Source: an uncultured Armatimonadota bacterium
Lineage (GTDB): Bacteria; Armatimonadota; Armatimonadia; Armatimonadales; Armatimonadaceae
Length of the DNA: 15,878 bases
Direction: 5' to 3'
Assembly: GCA_903881535.1 (NCBI GenBank)
Contig: CAIRTT010000188.1
Coordinates: forward strand, 1-15,878
Shown here in pieces: positions 6,714-13,572 of this stretch. How positions within the stretch are numbered: the first letter of the stretch is position 1; each line of letters begins with the position of its first letter. Under the pieces are notes generated by a model. It searched no databases and was not told the origin of the DNA. It was given only the letters and a program-made list of their open reading frames with translations. The position numbers and the translations under genes are program-made.

Positions 6714-8380
6714 CCATTACGCTCGACGGCACTACAGGGATCACGACACCGGGCCTAACCAACACGGGCACGGAGACCATTGCAACTCTGTCCGTCTCAG
6801 GCGCTGTCACCCTCTCCGGCGGCACAGCCAACGGCGTTGGATACCTCAACGGCAGCAAGGTGCTGACCAGCGGTACGGCGTTGACGTTTGATGGAACGAG
6901 TTTGGGCATTGGTACGAGTTCGCCAAATCAAAAATTGGCTGTTATTGCGGCCAATCCGACTAATGGATATGTTGCGGGTCTTAGCAACAGTCAAGGAACA
7001 GCAGGTAGAACAGGCACATATTTGCTTTTTGACGCAAGCTCTCTTGCGGATTACAAAATTGGCATCCCTGCTGACGTAAACGCTTTTGCCATTTACGATG
7101 TGCTCGCAGCCTCAGAGCGTATGCGTATCGACTCCTCTGGCAACCTCGGCATTGGTACGAGTTCGCCGGGCTATAAGCTAGAGGTTAATGGCGCGTCATA
7201 CCTTAACGGCAACATCCTCACGCAAGCTGGCTCTACTTTTTACAACTCAACGGGCGATTTGTACATTCGCGCCGGTACTGGCGGCACTTTACGATTGGGT
7301 GCAAACGGCTCAAATAGTCTTATAACACTCAGCTCTGGCGGCAACGTTGTGATCAACGCGCCGAGTAGTGGCACGGCGTTGACGGTAGGTGGAACGGGCC
7401 AATTCTTTGTCAGCAACGGTGCATCAACCACTAACCAGTATTTCAACATTCAAAACACTGGCGGCTCATTCTTTTTGGGCGTTGAGAGTTCAGCCGGTGG
7501 CACGTTGGCTACAGGTTCAGCGGCTTATTCGTCTTTGCTGACTACGCAGGGCGCAACATCGCTGCACCTTGGAACCAATTTAACGGTTCGCGCCACTATC
7601 GACTCCTCCGGCAATGTTGGTGTCGGCGCTACGCCCACTGTTGGCTGGGGCAGCAACGCCAGAGTCATTCAGATGGCTGGTACTGGCTCAATCTTTGGGC
7701 AGACCAACGCCAACATTGTCTCCATCATGGAGAATGCGTATTGGGACAACACCTATTTCCGGTACATAGCCACTGATACATACGGAGCAGTAAAGTACAC
7801 GCAGTATCAAGGCTCTCATTATTGGCAGAACGCTGGCTCAGGAACGGCTGGCGGCACGATGACTTTGGTTACTCAAATGACGCTAGATGCAAGCGGCAAC
7901 CTGCTGGTGGGGACGACGGACAATGCTGGCGCTAATACGCAAGGTTTGGAAGTCTATATTGGTAGCGGTGCAACAAGACTGTACATTGGTCATGTCACCG
8001 GAACCGCGAATGGCACTCAATATGCTGTTTTCAACTATGCGGGAACAAATCAAATAGGCTCCATCACGCAGTCCGGCACTACCGGAGTGTTGTACAACGT
8101 CACCTCTGACCGTCGCCTCAAAGACAACATCACCGACGCTGACTCAGCCAGTGATTTGATTGACGCGATCAAGGTTCGGCAGTTTGATTGGAAGTCGGAC
8201 GGCTCTCACCAGCGTTACGGAATGATCGCGCAGGAACTGCATGAGGTTGCGCCAGAAGCTGTGCATAGCCCCGCTGACCCTGACGACATGATGGCCGTGG
8301 ACTACAGCAAACTTGTGCCTATGCTGGTCAAAGAGATTCAATCCCTTCGTGTACGTCTTAACGCGCTGGAGTCTAAGTAA
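6710..8380 (+). CDS. Mosaic tail-fibre protein B with C-terminal peptidase S74 chaperone
   Basis: The product is 556 residues. Linkers GIGTSSP-type occur at residues 65 and 144, a degenerate GNVGVGATP at 301, and GNLLVGTTD at 396, with differing beta-rich payloads between them. The C-terminal 92 residues are a peptidase S74 intramolecular chaperone, as in endosialidases: SDRRLKDNI begins at Ser466, followed by DAIKVRQFDWKSDG, RYGMIAQEL and a terminal helix KEIQSLRVRLNALESK. In this family the domain helps the fibre fold as a trimer and then cleaves itself off before the conserved Ser; that cleavage here is inferred from the retained Ser and Lys471. The stop overlaps the next start by one base. 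The host-receptor role is inferred. Confidence 0.9.
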   Translation: MTITLDGTTGITTPGLTNTGTETIATLSVSGAVTLSGGTANGVGYLNGSKVLTSGTALTFDGTSLGIGTSSPNQKLAVIAANPTNGYVAGLSNSQGTAGRTGTYLLFDASSLADYKIGIPADVNAFAIYDVLAASERMRIDSSGNLGIGTSSPGYKLEVNGASYLNGNILTQAGSTFYNSTGDLYIRAGTGGTLRLGANGSNSLITLSSGGNVVINAPSSGTALTVGGTGQFFVSNGASTTNQYFNIQNTGGSFFLGVESSAGGTLATGSAAYSSLLTTQGATSLHLGTNLTVRATIDSSGNVGVGATPTVGWGSNARVIQMAGTGSIFGQTNANIVSIMENAYWDNTYFRYIATDTYGAVKYTQYQGSHYWQNAGSGTAGGTMTLVTQMTLDASGNLLVGTTDNAGANTQGLEVYIGSGATRLYIGHVTGTANGTQYAVFNYAGTNQIGSITQSGTTGVLYNVTSDRRLKDNITDADSASDLIDAIKVRQFDWKSDGSHQRYGMIAQELHEVAPEAVHSPADPDDMMAVDYSKLVPMLVKEIQSLRVRLNALESK

Positions 8381-9542
8381 TGGCTTCCCTGATCAATGCT
8401 GACAATGGCGTAGTGTCTGGCTCTGCCGGTGTAAAGACCACCGCAGACTCATCGGGCGTGTTGGCCCTTCAAACCAACGGCACTACGGCCCTGTCCATCA
8501 GCACCGCGCAGGTGGTGAGCTACACAAACTCCCCGACGTACACAGCAGGCACAGCCAACGGCGTTGCGTATTTAAACGGCAGCAAGGTGCTGACTACGGG
8601 CACGGCACTTGTGTTTGATGGGACTTACTTAGGGGTTGGTCGTGCTGTCCCGACAGTTGCTTTGGATATTTACAACGCTGCTCCTCAAGTGCGCGTTCAA
8701 GGCACTGGCACAAGTTCTGAAGTTCGTTTAAACGCCGCGTGGGCAGGAACTGCGCTTGGTGCAATTGGAACGGTGTCAAACGACTCGTTCATGTTCTATG
8801 TGAACAACACTGAAGGTATGCGCCTCACCAGCACGGGGCTGGGCATTGGTACAAGTTCGCCATCTCAAAAACTGAACGTCGCCACGGCATCCGGTAACGC
8901 TTATATGCGCGTGGAACGTGCAAGTCAGGCAACTGGACAAGTTGGTTTGCAAATCGGCGGTGGAACAAGCTCAACTGACTGGCTGATGTATGTTCCGGCT
9001 TCGTCCAATACGTTAACGTGGTTTGGAAACTCTACAACCTTGATGTCGCTGGACACCTCCGGCAACCTCGGCATTGGTACGAGTTCGCCTACAAGCAAGC
9101 TGCAAGTAAACGGCACAGGCGTTGTAATTTCCAAGATTGTAGACAGCAGCGCCACAGGGTATAGCGGCCTTGCTTTTTCAGGCACAGGCACACAGAGCTA
9201 CAGCCTCGGCATGGGTGGCCCGTCTGAAACCACGTTTGGCGTTGCAAACAAGTGGTACTTGTACGATGGCTTGGCTGGCGCGATGCGAATGGTGGTGGAC
9301 ACCTCCGGCAACCTCGGCATTGGTAGAACGCCAAGTTACCTGCTTGATGTGGCTGGCACTGCGCGTTTTGGAGCAGCATCAACATTGTTGACGTACATCG
9401 TCAATAATGGGGTGACCAATACAATGGTGCAAATTGGGGATAACGCAACATTTGGCGCTGGCACTGCATGGGGCTTGAACTCATCTTCGCAGTATCTTTA
9501 TGGGCAGGTTGCAGGCGCCGAACGTATGCGTATCGACTCCTC
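7118..9542 (+). repeat. 20-base repeat shared by fibres B and C
   Basis: CGTATGCGTATCGACTCCTC is identical at 7118-7137 and 9523-9542. It encodes RMRIDSS, directly before a GNL linker in both genes. Confidence 0.9.
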
Positions 9543-10260
9543 CGGCAACCTCGTTCTAGGAAGCAGCAGTGCGGCTGCTTTTTTAGACATCAACGGAGGA
9601 ACTACTACTAGTTCTGCTGCCCCTGCTGCGCGATTTGTTCGCAACAACGGCGGCAATGCGTATTCCAATTTGACTGGTTTGCAAGTCTATTGGAACCACT
9701 CAAACGGAGATCAAGAAAGCAACATTGTTTATGGCGGCGCATCAACTTCGTATATAACTTTTACAAGAAACAATGCAGGCACGTTTACAGAGACTATGCG
9801 CCTAGACTCCAGCGGCAACCTGCTGGTGGGGACGACGACCAATAGCGGCACTCTTACCGTCAAGGGCAATCAGTACAACGCTTCTTCCATCCGCGTTTCG
9901 GCAAACGGTAACGTCACGTTAGACGTGCTTAATGCGTCTGGCACGGAAGTGGGTTACATTCAAGTCAATGGCGCTGGAACCGGAACTGTATACGCCACTT
10001 CATCTGACCAACGCCTTAAAGAAAACATTGTAGATGCAGAAGATGCGGGCAGCTTCATTGACGCTATTCAAGTGCGTCAATTTGATTGGATTTCAAGCGG
10101 CACTCATGAAGACTATGGTTTGATAGCTCAAGAGTTGATGCAGGTTCGTCCAGACGCTGTGTCTCATGGGCAAACTGAAGAGTCTATGAAGGCAGTTGAC
10201 TATCCAAAGCTTGTCCCGTTGTTGATAAAAGAAATTCAATCCCTTCGTGTACGTCTTAAC
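8336..10260 (+). repeat. 27-base direct repeat at the ends of fibres B and C
   Basis: A 27-base run beginning ATTCAATCCCTTCGTGTACG is identical at 8336-8362 and 10234-10260. It encodes the terminal helix of the S74 domain (IQSLRVRLN). The nine codons just upstream encode nearly the same peptide but differ at most third positions. Confidence 0.95.
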
Positions 10261-10278
10261 TCTCTGGAGAACAAATAA
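8380..10278 (+). CDS. Mosaic tail-fibre protein C with C-terminal peptidase S74 chaperone
   Basis: The product is 632 residues. The N-terminus (INADNGVVSGSAGVKTTAD) leads into YLNGSKVLTTGTAL, shared with fibre B. Linkers occur at residues 84 (LGVGRAVP, degenerate), 154 and 228 (LGIGTSSP), 310 (GNLGIGRTPS), 389 (GNLVLGSSS) and 479 (GNLLVGTTT). Payloads between them are unrelated and more AT-rich. The C-terminal S74 chaperone starts with SDQRLKENI at Ser542 (Lys547), then DAIQVRQFDWISSG, DYGLIAQEL and a helix ending LRVRLNSLENK. As in fibre B, trimer folding and self-cleavage before Ser542 are expected from the family. Its last 45 bases closely match the end of fibre B, with 27 identical in a row. 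The stop overlaps the next ATG. Confidence 0.9.
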   Translation: MASLINADNGVVSGSAGVKTTADSSGVLALQTNGTTALSISTAQVVSYTNSPTYTAGTANGVAYLNGSKVLTTGTALVFDGTYLGVGRAVPTVALDIYNAAPQVRVQGTGTSSEVRLNAAWAGTALGAIGTVSNDSFMFYVNNTEGMRLTSTGLGIGTSSPSQKLNVATASGNAYMRVERASQATGQVGLQIGGGTSSTDWLMYVPASSNTLTWFGNSTTLMSLDTSGNLGIGTSSPTSKLQVNGTGVVISKIVDSSATGYSGLAFSGTGTQSYSLGMGGPSETTFGVANKWYLYDGLAGAMRMVVDTSGNLGIGRTPSYLLDVAGTARFGAASTLLTYIVNNGVTNTMVQIGDNATFGAGTAWGLNSSSQYLYGQVAGAERMRIDSSGNLVLGSSSAAAFLDINGGTTTSSAAPAARFVRNNGGNAYSNLTGLQVYWNHSNGDQESNIVYGGASTSYITFTRNNAGTFTETMRLDSSGNLLVGTTTNSGTLTVKGNQYNASSIRVSANGNVTLDVLNASGTEVGYIQVNGAGTGTVYATSSDQRLKENIVDAEDAGSFIDAIQVRQFDWISSGTHEDYGLIAQELMQVRPDAVSHGQTEESMKAVDYPKLVPLLIKEIQSLRVRLNSLENK

Positions 10279-10613
10279 TGTCTGCAACGATTACTTGGAC
10301 TGTGACCACGATGGACTGCTACCCTCAAGCGGAGGGTGAGACGGATGTGGTCTTTACCGTGCATTGGACCTGCGCTGGGTCTCAGGTGGCCAACGATCAG
10401 ACTTACAATGCCAGCGTCTACTCGACCTGTGGCGTGACCTACGTTGCCGGGACCCCGTATACTCCCTTTGCTGATCTGACGCAGGATCAGGTACTGGGCT
10501 GGGTCTGGACTTCTGGCGTGGACAAAGCCGTCACCGAAGCTGCTGTTCAGGTCCAGATCGACAACCTGATCAACCCCCCAGTGGTGCAGCCTGCACTGCC
10601 GTGGAATACTTAA
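10278..10613 (+). CDS. Conserved small phage protein (DUF7936-like), probably tail-associated
   Basis: The product is 111 residues. It opens with MSATITWTVTTMDCYPQ and continues with DVVFTVHWTCAG, YNASVYSTCGVTYV, a TPFADLTQDQVLGWVWTSG stretch (residues about 61-80) and a helix ending QIDNLINPPVVQPALPW. The order ITWTV..MD, VHW, YGTCG-like, PFxxLTxxxVxGW and a terminal NP..LPW is familiar to me from small conserved phage proteins encoded beside tail-fibre genes (I believe DUF7936). Two beta sheets and a helix are likely. The function is unknown, perhaps a fibre assembly factor or minor structural protein. The start overlaps the fibre C stop by one base. Confidence 0.75.
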   Translation: MSATITWTVTTMDCYPQAEGETDVVFTVHWTCAGSQVANDQTYNASVYSTCGVTYVAGTPYTPFADLTQDQVLGWVWTSGVDKAVTEAAVQVQIDNLINPPVVQPALPWNT

Positions 10614-10647
10614 TAGCTTTCTCAACAAACCGGGCTACAACCCGCAA

Positions 10648-10654
10648 AAGGTGA
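10648..10654 (+). promoter_or_regulatory. Ribosome binding site AAGGTGA for the 51-residue gene
   Basis: AAGGTGA matches the 16S anti-Shine-Dalgarno well and lies just before the ATG at 10658 (AAGG is 6 bases from it). It sits in a 44-base gap that otherwise shows only a weak 4-base-pair inverted repeat, CGGG/CCCG. Confidence 0.7.
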
Positions 10655-10657
10655 CCT

Positions 10658-10813
10658 ATGGAAATTAAGCTGACTATGACCCTCGATGAAGCCAACGCTG
10701 TTCTTCAGGTGCTGGGCAACCTGCCCACCTCATCGGGTGTCTACCCCTTGCTGATGAAGCTCAAGATGCAGGCTGAGGAACAACTGCCTAAGTCTGAACC
10801 TGCGGCTGGCTGA
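10658..10813 (+). CDS. Small conserved phage protein, 51 residues, unknown function
   Basis: The frame runs from ATG 10658 to TGA 10811-10813. The product reads MEIKLTMTLDEANAVLQVLG, then NLPTSSGVYPLLMKLKMQ and an acidic tail with AEEQLPKSEPAAG. An opening LTMTLDEAN..L..LG.LP followed by a helix is familiar from short phage proteins near tail genes, with no known function. A good AAGGTGA site precedes it and codon use fits the neighbours. It sits two bases before the next start. It is probably a single small beta-alpha-alpha unit. Confidence 0.75.
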   Translation: MEIKLTMTLDEANAVLQVLGNLPTSSGVYPLLMKLKMQAEEQLPKSEPAAG

Positions 10814-10815
10814 CG

Positions 10816-11676
10816 ATGTTTAGCGCGGGTCCGATCTCGTCGTGGACTATTAGTGCATTCCAGCAGTACCTAAATGCTGCGGCTGCCGAGTCTGCCACGG
10901 GATCGGATTCCGTCGCTGCCGCCCAGACTTTTGCTGCCTCTATAGCCGAGACTGCCACCGGCACAGACAGTATTTCTGCCGCCCAAACCTTTGTTTCTGC
11001 AGTCTCCGAGACGGCCACCGGCACGGACTCCAACAGCGCAGTTCTCATTATCCCGGTTTCAATCACGGAGTCAGCTACGGGTACAGACAGCGCCTCTGTA
11101 GCACAGGTCTTTGCCACCAACATCGCAGAAAGCACAACCGGGTCGGATACTGCCTCGGCGGCTCAAACCTTTGTTTCCGCTGTCTCCGAGACCGCTACAG
11201 GCACGGATTCCATCACCCCCTCCGGCACGTTTAGCGCCACGGTGCTTGAGACGGCCACCGGTACGGACTCCATCACCCCTGCAATCGACATGTTGGTCTC
11301 GGTCAACGAGTCGGCCACCGGCACAGACTTGCTTTCCGCCTCGGGGATCTTCAACACCCTCGTCACTGAGACGGCCACAGGCACAGACAGCCTCTCCGCT
11401 GCCCAGACTTTTGCTGCCACCATTGCCGAAATTGTCACCGCCGCTGAGCTTGTTTCAGGGGCCTTCCTTTGGAATCCGGTGGATGACAGCCAAGGATCAG
11501 TGTGGCAGACTGTGGATGACAGTCAGTCTGGCTCTTGGACGGCTGTTAACGACGCTCAATCGGGCAGTTGGTCTGCCGTTGACGATTCGCAAGGGGGGTC
11601 TTGGACCTCTGTTAATGATACCCAGACTACAACATGGGTAGACATCAATCCGAACGAAGACAACCGGTACCCGTAA
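10816..11676 (+). CDS. Tandem-repeat structural/adhesin-like protein (20-residue and 11-residue repeats)
   Basis: The product is 286 residues. After a 24-residue N-terminus (FSAGPISSWTISAFQQYL), residues 25-204 are nine 20-residue repeats of the form E(S/T)ATGTDSxSxAQTFxAxIx. A degenerate tenth unit follows at residues 205-218. Residues 219-273 are five 11-residue repeats of the form WxxVDDSQSGS, and the protein ends with WVDINPNEDNRYP. Both repeat types should give regular beta rods or sheets, exposing Thr/Ser or Asp/Trp on one face. The acidic VDDSQ/VNDAQ repeats could bind metal ions, but this is inference. No signal peptide is seen, so it is more likely a virion appendage than a secreted protein. 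I do not recognise a named family. Confidence 0.75.
   Translation: MFSAGPISSWTISAFQQYLNAAAAESATGSDSVAAAQTFAASIAETATGTDSISAAQTFVSAVSETATGTDSNSAVLIIPVSITESATGTDSASVAQVFATNIAESTTGSDTASAAQTFVSAVSETATGTDSITPSGTFSATVLETATGTDSITPAIDMLVSVNESATGTDLLSASGIFNTLVTETATGTDSLSAAQTFAATIAEIVTAAELVSGAFLWNPVDDSQGSVWQTVDDSQSGSWTAVNDAQSGSWSAVDDSQGGSWTSVNDTQTTTWVDINPNEDNRYP
10888..11427 (+). repeat. Nine tandem imperfect 60-base repeats
   Basis: Each unit encodes 20 residues starting E(S/T)(A/T)TG(T/S)D. The best conserved core is around GAGACGGCCACCGGCACGGA; third positions vary between copies, so the array is not a very recent expansion. Confidence 0.9.
11470..11634 (+). repeat. Five tandem imperfect 33-base repeats
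   Basis: Each unit encodes 11 residues starting with Trp and containing V(D/N)D(S/A/T)Q. The Trp codon TGG marks every 33 bases. Confidence 0.9.
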
Positions 11677-11681
11677 AGGTG
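11675..11681 (+). promoter_or_regulatory. Ribosome binding site AAAGGTG for the collagen-like gene
   Basis: AAAGGTG overlaps the previous stop codon and lies 4 to 7 bases before the ATG at 11686. Confidence 0.6.
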
Positions 11682-11685
11682 CGTC

Positions 11686-12957
11686 ATGACCACATATAGC
11701 TCAAATCTTGGCCTCGAACTGATCGGTACTGGTGAACAGACCGGTACGTGGGGCGTCACGACCAACAGCAATCTGGGCACCCTGCTGGAGCAGTCAATCT
11801 CCGGCTATGTCACCCAAGCGGTCGTCGCAGGCGCGGATACCACCATCACGATCCCCAACGGTGCCACAGGCGTGGCCCGTAACATGTTTTTGGAGCTCAC
11901 CGGCACGGGCGGGGCGAACACCAACCTCATAGTGCCTACCAACAAGAAGTTGTATTTTGTGTACAACAACGCCACCTCAGGGCAGGTGACGGTCAAATGC
12001 TCGGGCCAGACCGGCGTCTCGGTGGCCTACGGCGTCAAGACCATCCTCGTCTGCAACGGTACCGATATCGTCGTTGCTACAACTTTGGTCGGACCTACCG
12101 GCCCTACTGGACCCACCGGCCCTACCGGCCCCCTCGGACCCACTGGACCCACCGGCCCTACCGGCCCTACGGGAGCTACCGGCACTGCTGCCACTATCAC
12201 AGTCGGCACGACCACAACTAGCCCGGCTGGCGGCTCCGCTTCGGTCACTAACTCCGGCAGTTCGTCTGCGGCGACCTTTAACTTTACAATCCCCACGGGT
12301 CCTTCAGGTCCCACCGGCTCTGTTGGCCCCACTGGTTCTCCGGGCACTGTTGGCCCTGCTGGCCCTCCGGGCCCCGCCTCGTCGGTTGCTGGCCCTCCGG
12401 GCGCTCCGGGCACTACTGGCCCTCAGGGTTTAACTGGCTCCACCGGTAGCGCGGCTACGATCACTGTTGGCACGACTACAACCAGCCCGGCTGGTGGCTC
12501 TGCCTCGGTCACTAACTCCGGCAGTTCGTCGGCTGCAACCTTTAACTTCACCATACCGACTGGCCCTACCGGCCCTTCAGGCGGTCCCGGCCCCACTGGC
12601 CCTCCGGGCCCCGCCTCGTCGGTTTCTGGCCCTCCGGGCGCTCCCGGCCCCACTGGCCCTCAAGGGTTGACTGGCTCTACCGGTAGCGCAGCCACAATTA
12701 CAGTTGGTACGACCACAACCGGCCCTGCCGGTGGCTCAGCTTCGGTTACTAACTCCGGTACTACGTCTGCGGCTACGTTTAACTTCACTATCCCAACTGG
12801 GCCGACTGGTCCTACGGGTCCTCCCGGCACAAGTGGTCCGCCGTTCTTGCAGAACGTCACGTCGGGCTATACCTCGGGCGGCAGGGTGTTTGTGACCTCT
12901 GCGGGAGGTCCGGCCCCGTCTGCATCCAATCAGGGCGACATCTGGCTGGGCATCTAA
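11686..12957 (+). CDS. Collagen-like phage tail-fibre protein
   Basis: The product is 423 residues. Residues 1-135 form an N-terminal module (MTTYSSNLGLELIGTGEQTG, TWGVTTNSNLGTLLEQSISG, then KLYFVYNN and LVCNGTDIV) that I recognise from phage fibre proteins. Residues 136-167 are a Gly-X-Y run, mostly GPT. Three nearly identical beta modules follow (AATITVGTTTT ... TFNFTIPTG) at residues 168-205, 257-293 and 335-372, separated by more Gly-X-Y runs with GPP, GAP and GPA triplets. The C-terminus (FLQNVTSGY ... GDIWLGI) may be a trimerisation or capping segment. Collagen-like runs in phage fibres form trimeric triple helices. It lies directly upstream of the Trp-repeat gene and two genes upstream of a dioxygenase. 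Confidence 0.85.
   Translation: MTTYSSNLGLELIGTGEQTGTWGVTTNSNLGTLLEQSISGYVTQAVVAGADTTITIPNGATGVARNMFLELTGTGGANTNLIVPTNKKLYFVYNNATSGQVTVKCSGQTGVSVAYGVKTILVCNGTDIVVATTLVGPTGPTGPTGPTGPLGPTGPTGPTGPTGATGTAATITVGTTTTSPAGGSASVTNSGSSSAATFNFTIPTGPSGPTGSVGPTGSPGTVGPAGPPGPASSVAGPPGAPGTTGPQGLTGSTGSAATITVGTTTTSPAGGSASVTNSGSSSAATFNFTIPTGPTGPSGGPGPTGPPGPASSVSGPPGAPGPTGPQGLTGSTGSAATITVGTTTTGPAGGSASVTNSGTTSAATFNFTIPTGPTGPTGPPGTSGPPFLQNVTSGYTSGGRVFVTSAGGPAPSASNQGDIWLGI
12187..12801 (+). repeat. Three in-gene repeats of a beta module plus collagen spacer
   Basis: Units start at 12187, 12454 and 12688, giving periods of 267 and 234 bases. The difference is in the length of the Gly-X-Y spacer. The beta modules are almost identical in protein but carry scattered synonymous differences. 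Confidence 0.9.
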
Positions 12958-13572
12958 ATGACGCTCAAAGTCTGGAACGGCTCTGCTTGGACTAGTGTCT
13001 CCACCCCCAAGGTGTGGAACGGGTCGTCATGGGTGACAGTCACCAACGGCAGCGTCTGGAACGGCTCTGCTTGGGTTACGTTCTTCCCGGCTTTGGGTTT
13101 TTCGCCCAACATCGCGTTTACAGTTAGCTACTCAAGTACAGATCCGCTTGACGCACAGAGTGATGCTTTCTTTAAGCTCAATTCAAACGGAACGGCGTCT
13201 ACAGGCGGTAACGATACTGCTGTTACAGATACTGGTCCGACTTTGTGGGCACCATCCGGTGTAACTGGCAGTGATTATGAAACTCAAGTTGTGGTATCTG
13301 CAATTACAGTTACTGGCACTGCTATACCTGACTATCACTATGTAGTAGTTTTAGATGTGGCTATACCCCTCACACAAGGTATGCCTTACACATCCTCATG
13401 GACTAATCTTGGTACTACTCCTACCTACGGTACTCTGGTTCATGCCAACTCTGATTCGGGATCTACCGTTAATAGTACGCGCATGCAAGGCACTGTGTAT
13501 GTGCGAAGAGTAGGTACCACCACACCTGTAGTGTCTCAAACATTCAACATATACGCAGAGGCGAACTCCTAA
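12958..13572 (+). CDS. Tail protein with N-terminal WNGSxW repeats and low-GC C-terminal domain
   Basis: The product is 204 residues and starts immediately after the collagen-like gene. Residues 5-43 hold three copies of VWNGS(A/S)W(T/V)(S/T)V, a motif common in phage tail proteins. The rest (about residues 44-204) is a beta-rich domain I cannot name, with alternating strands such as TQVVVSAITVTG, YHYVVVLDVAIP and TVYVRRVG. Base composition changes within the gene: 25 of 60 bases are G or C at 13321-13380, against 41 of 60 at 13621-13680 in the next gene. This suggests that the distal domain was acquired separately, as is usual for receptor-binding tips. The stop overlaps the next ATG by one base. 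Confidence 0.75.
   Translation: MTLKVWNGSAWTSVSTPKVWNGSSWVTVTNGSVWNGSAWVTFFPALGFSPNIAFTVSYSSTDPLDAQSDAFFKLNSNGTASTGGNDTAVTDTGPTLWAPSGVTGSDYETQVVVSAITVTGTAIPDYHYVVVLDVAIPLTQGMPYTSSWTNLGTTPTYGTLVHANSDSGSTVNSTRMQGTVYVRRVGTTTPVVSQTFNIYAEANS

Larger units (their letters stand above)
5065..9089 (+). repeat. Dispersed 20-base linker repeat, six copies in three fibre genes
   Basis: The sequence GGCATTGGTACRAGTTCGCC (R = A or G) occurs at 5065-5084, 5383-5402, 6905-6924, 7148-7167, 8842-8861 and 9070-9089. All copies are in the frame reading GIGTSSP. Copies are followed by different payloads, so the repeats behave as conserved joints in mosaic genes. Confidence 0.95.
6190..9837 (+). repeat. 24-base exact repeat, one copy near the end of each mosaic fibre
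   Basis: A 24-base sequence beginning GGCAACCTGCTGGTGGGG is identical at 6190-6213, 7895-7918 and 9814-9837. It encodes GNLLVGTT in each fibre and marks the joint before the C-terminal module. Confidence 0.95.

Noticed and set aside
4648..10278. Diversity-generating retroelement as the source of fibre variation
   Set aside because: No reverse transcriptase or template repeat with A-specific substitutions is present. Differences between fibres are whole-segment replacements, not adenine-targeted changes at a C-terminal variable repeat.
10614..10657. Transcription terminator in the 44-base gap
   Set aside because: The only inverted repeat is a 4-base-pair CGGG/CCCG stem (10631-10644) without a following T run. 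Too weak to call.
11111..11641. Second + strand frame of 176 codons inside the repeat protein
   Set aside because: It is a Pro/Arg/Ser-rich shadow of the 60-base repeats, stays open only because the repeats lack stops in that frame, and has no ribosome binding site or coding character.
12027..12413. Minus-strand collagen-like frame rich in GPVGPVG
   Set aside because: It is the reverse complement of the GGN-CCN-ACN repeats on the + strand, which also read as Gly-Pro-Val. The same holds for 12423-12653 and 12660-12860.
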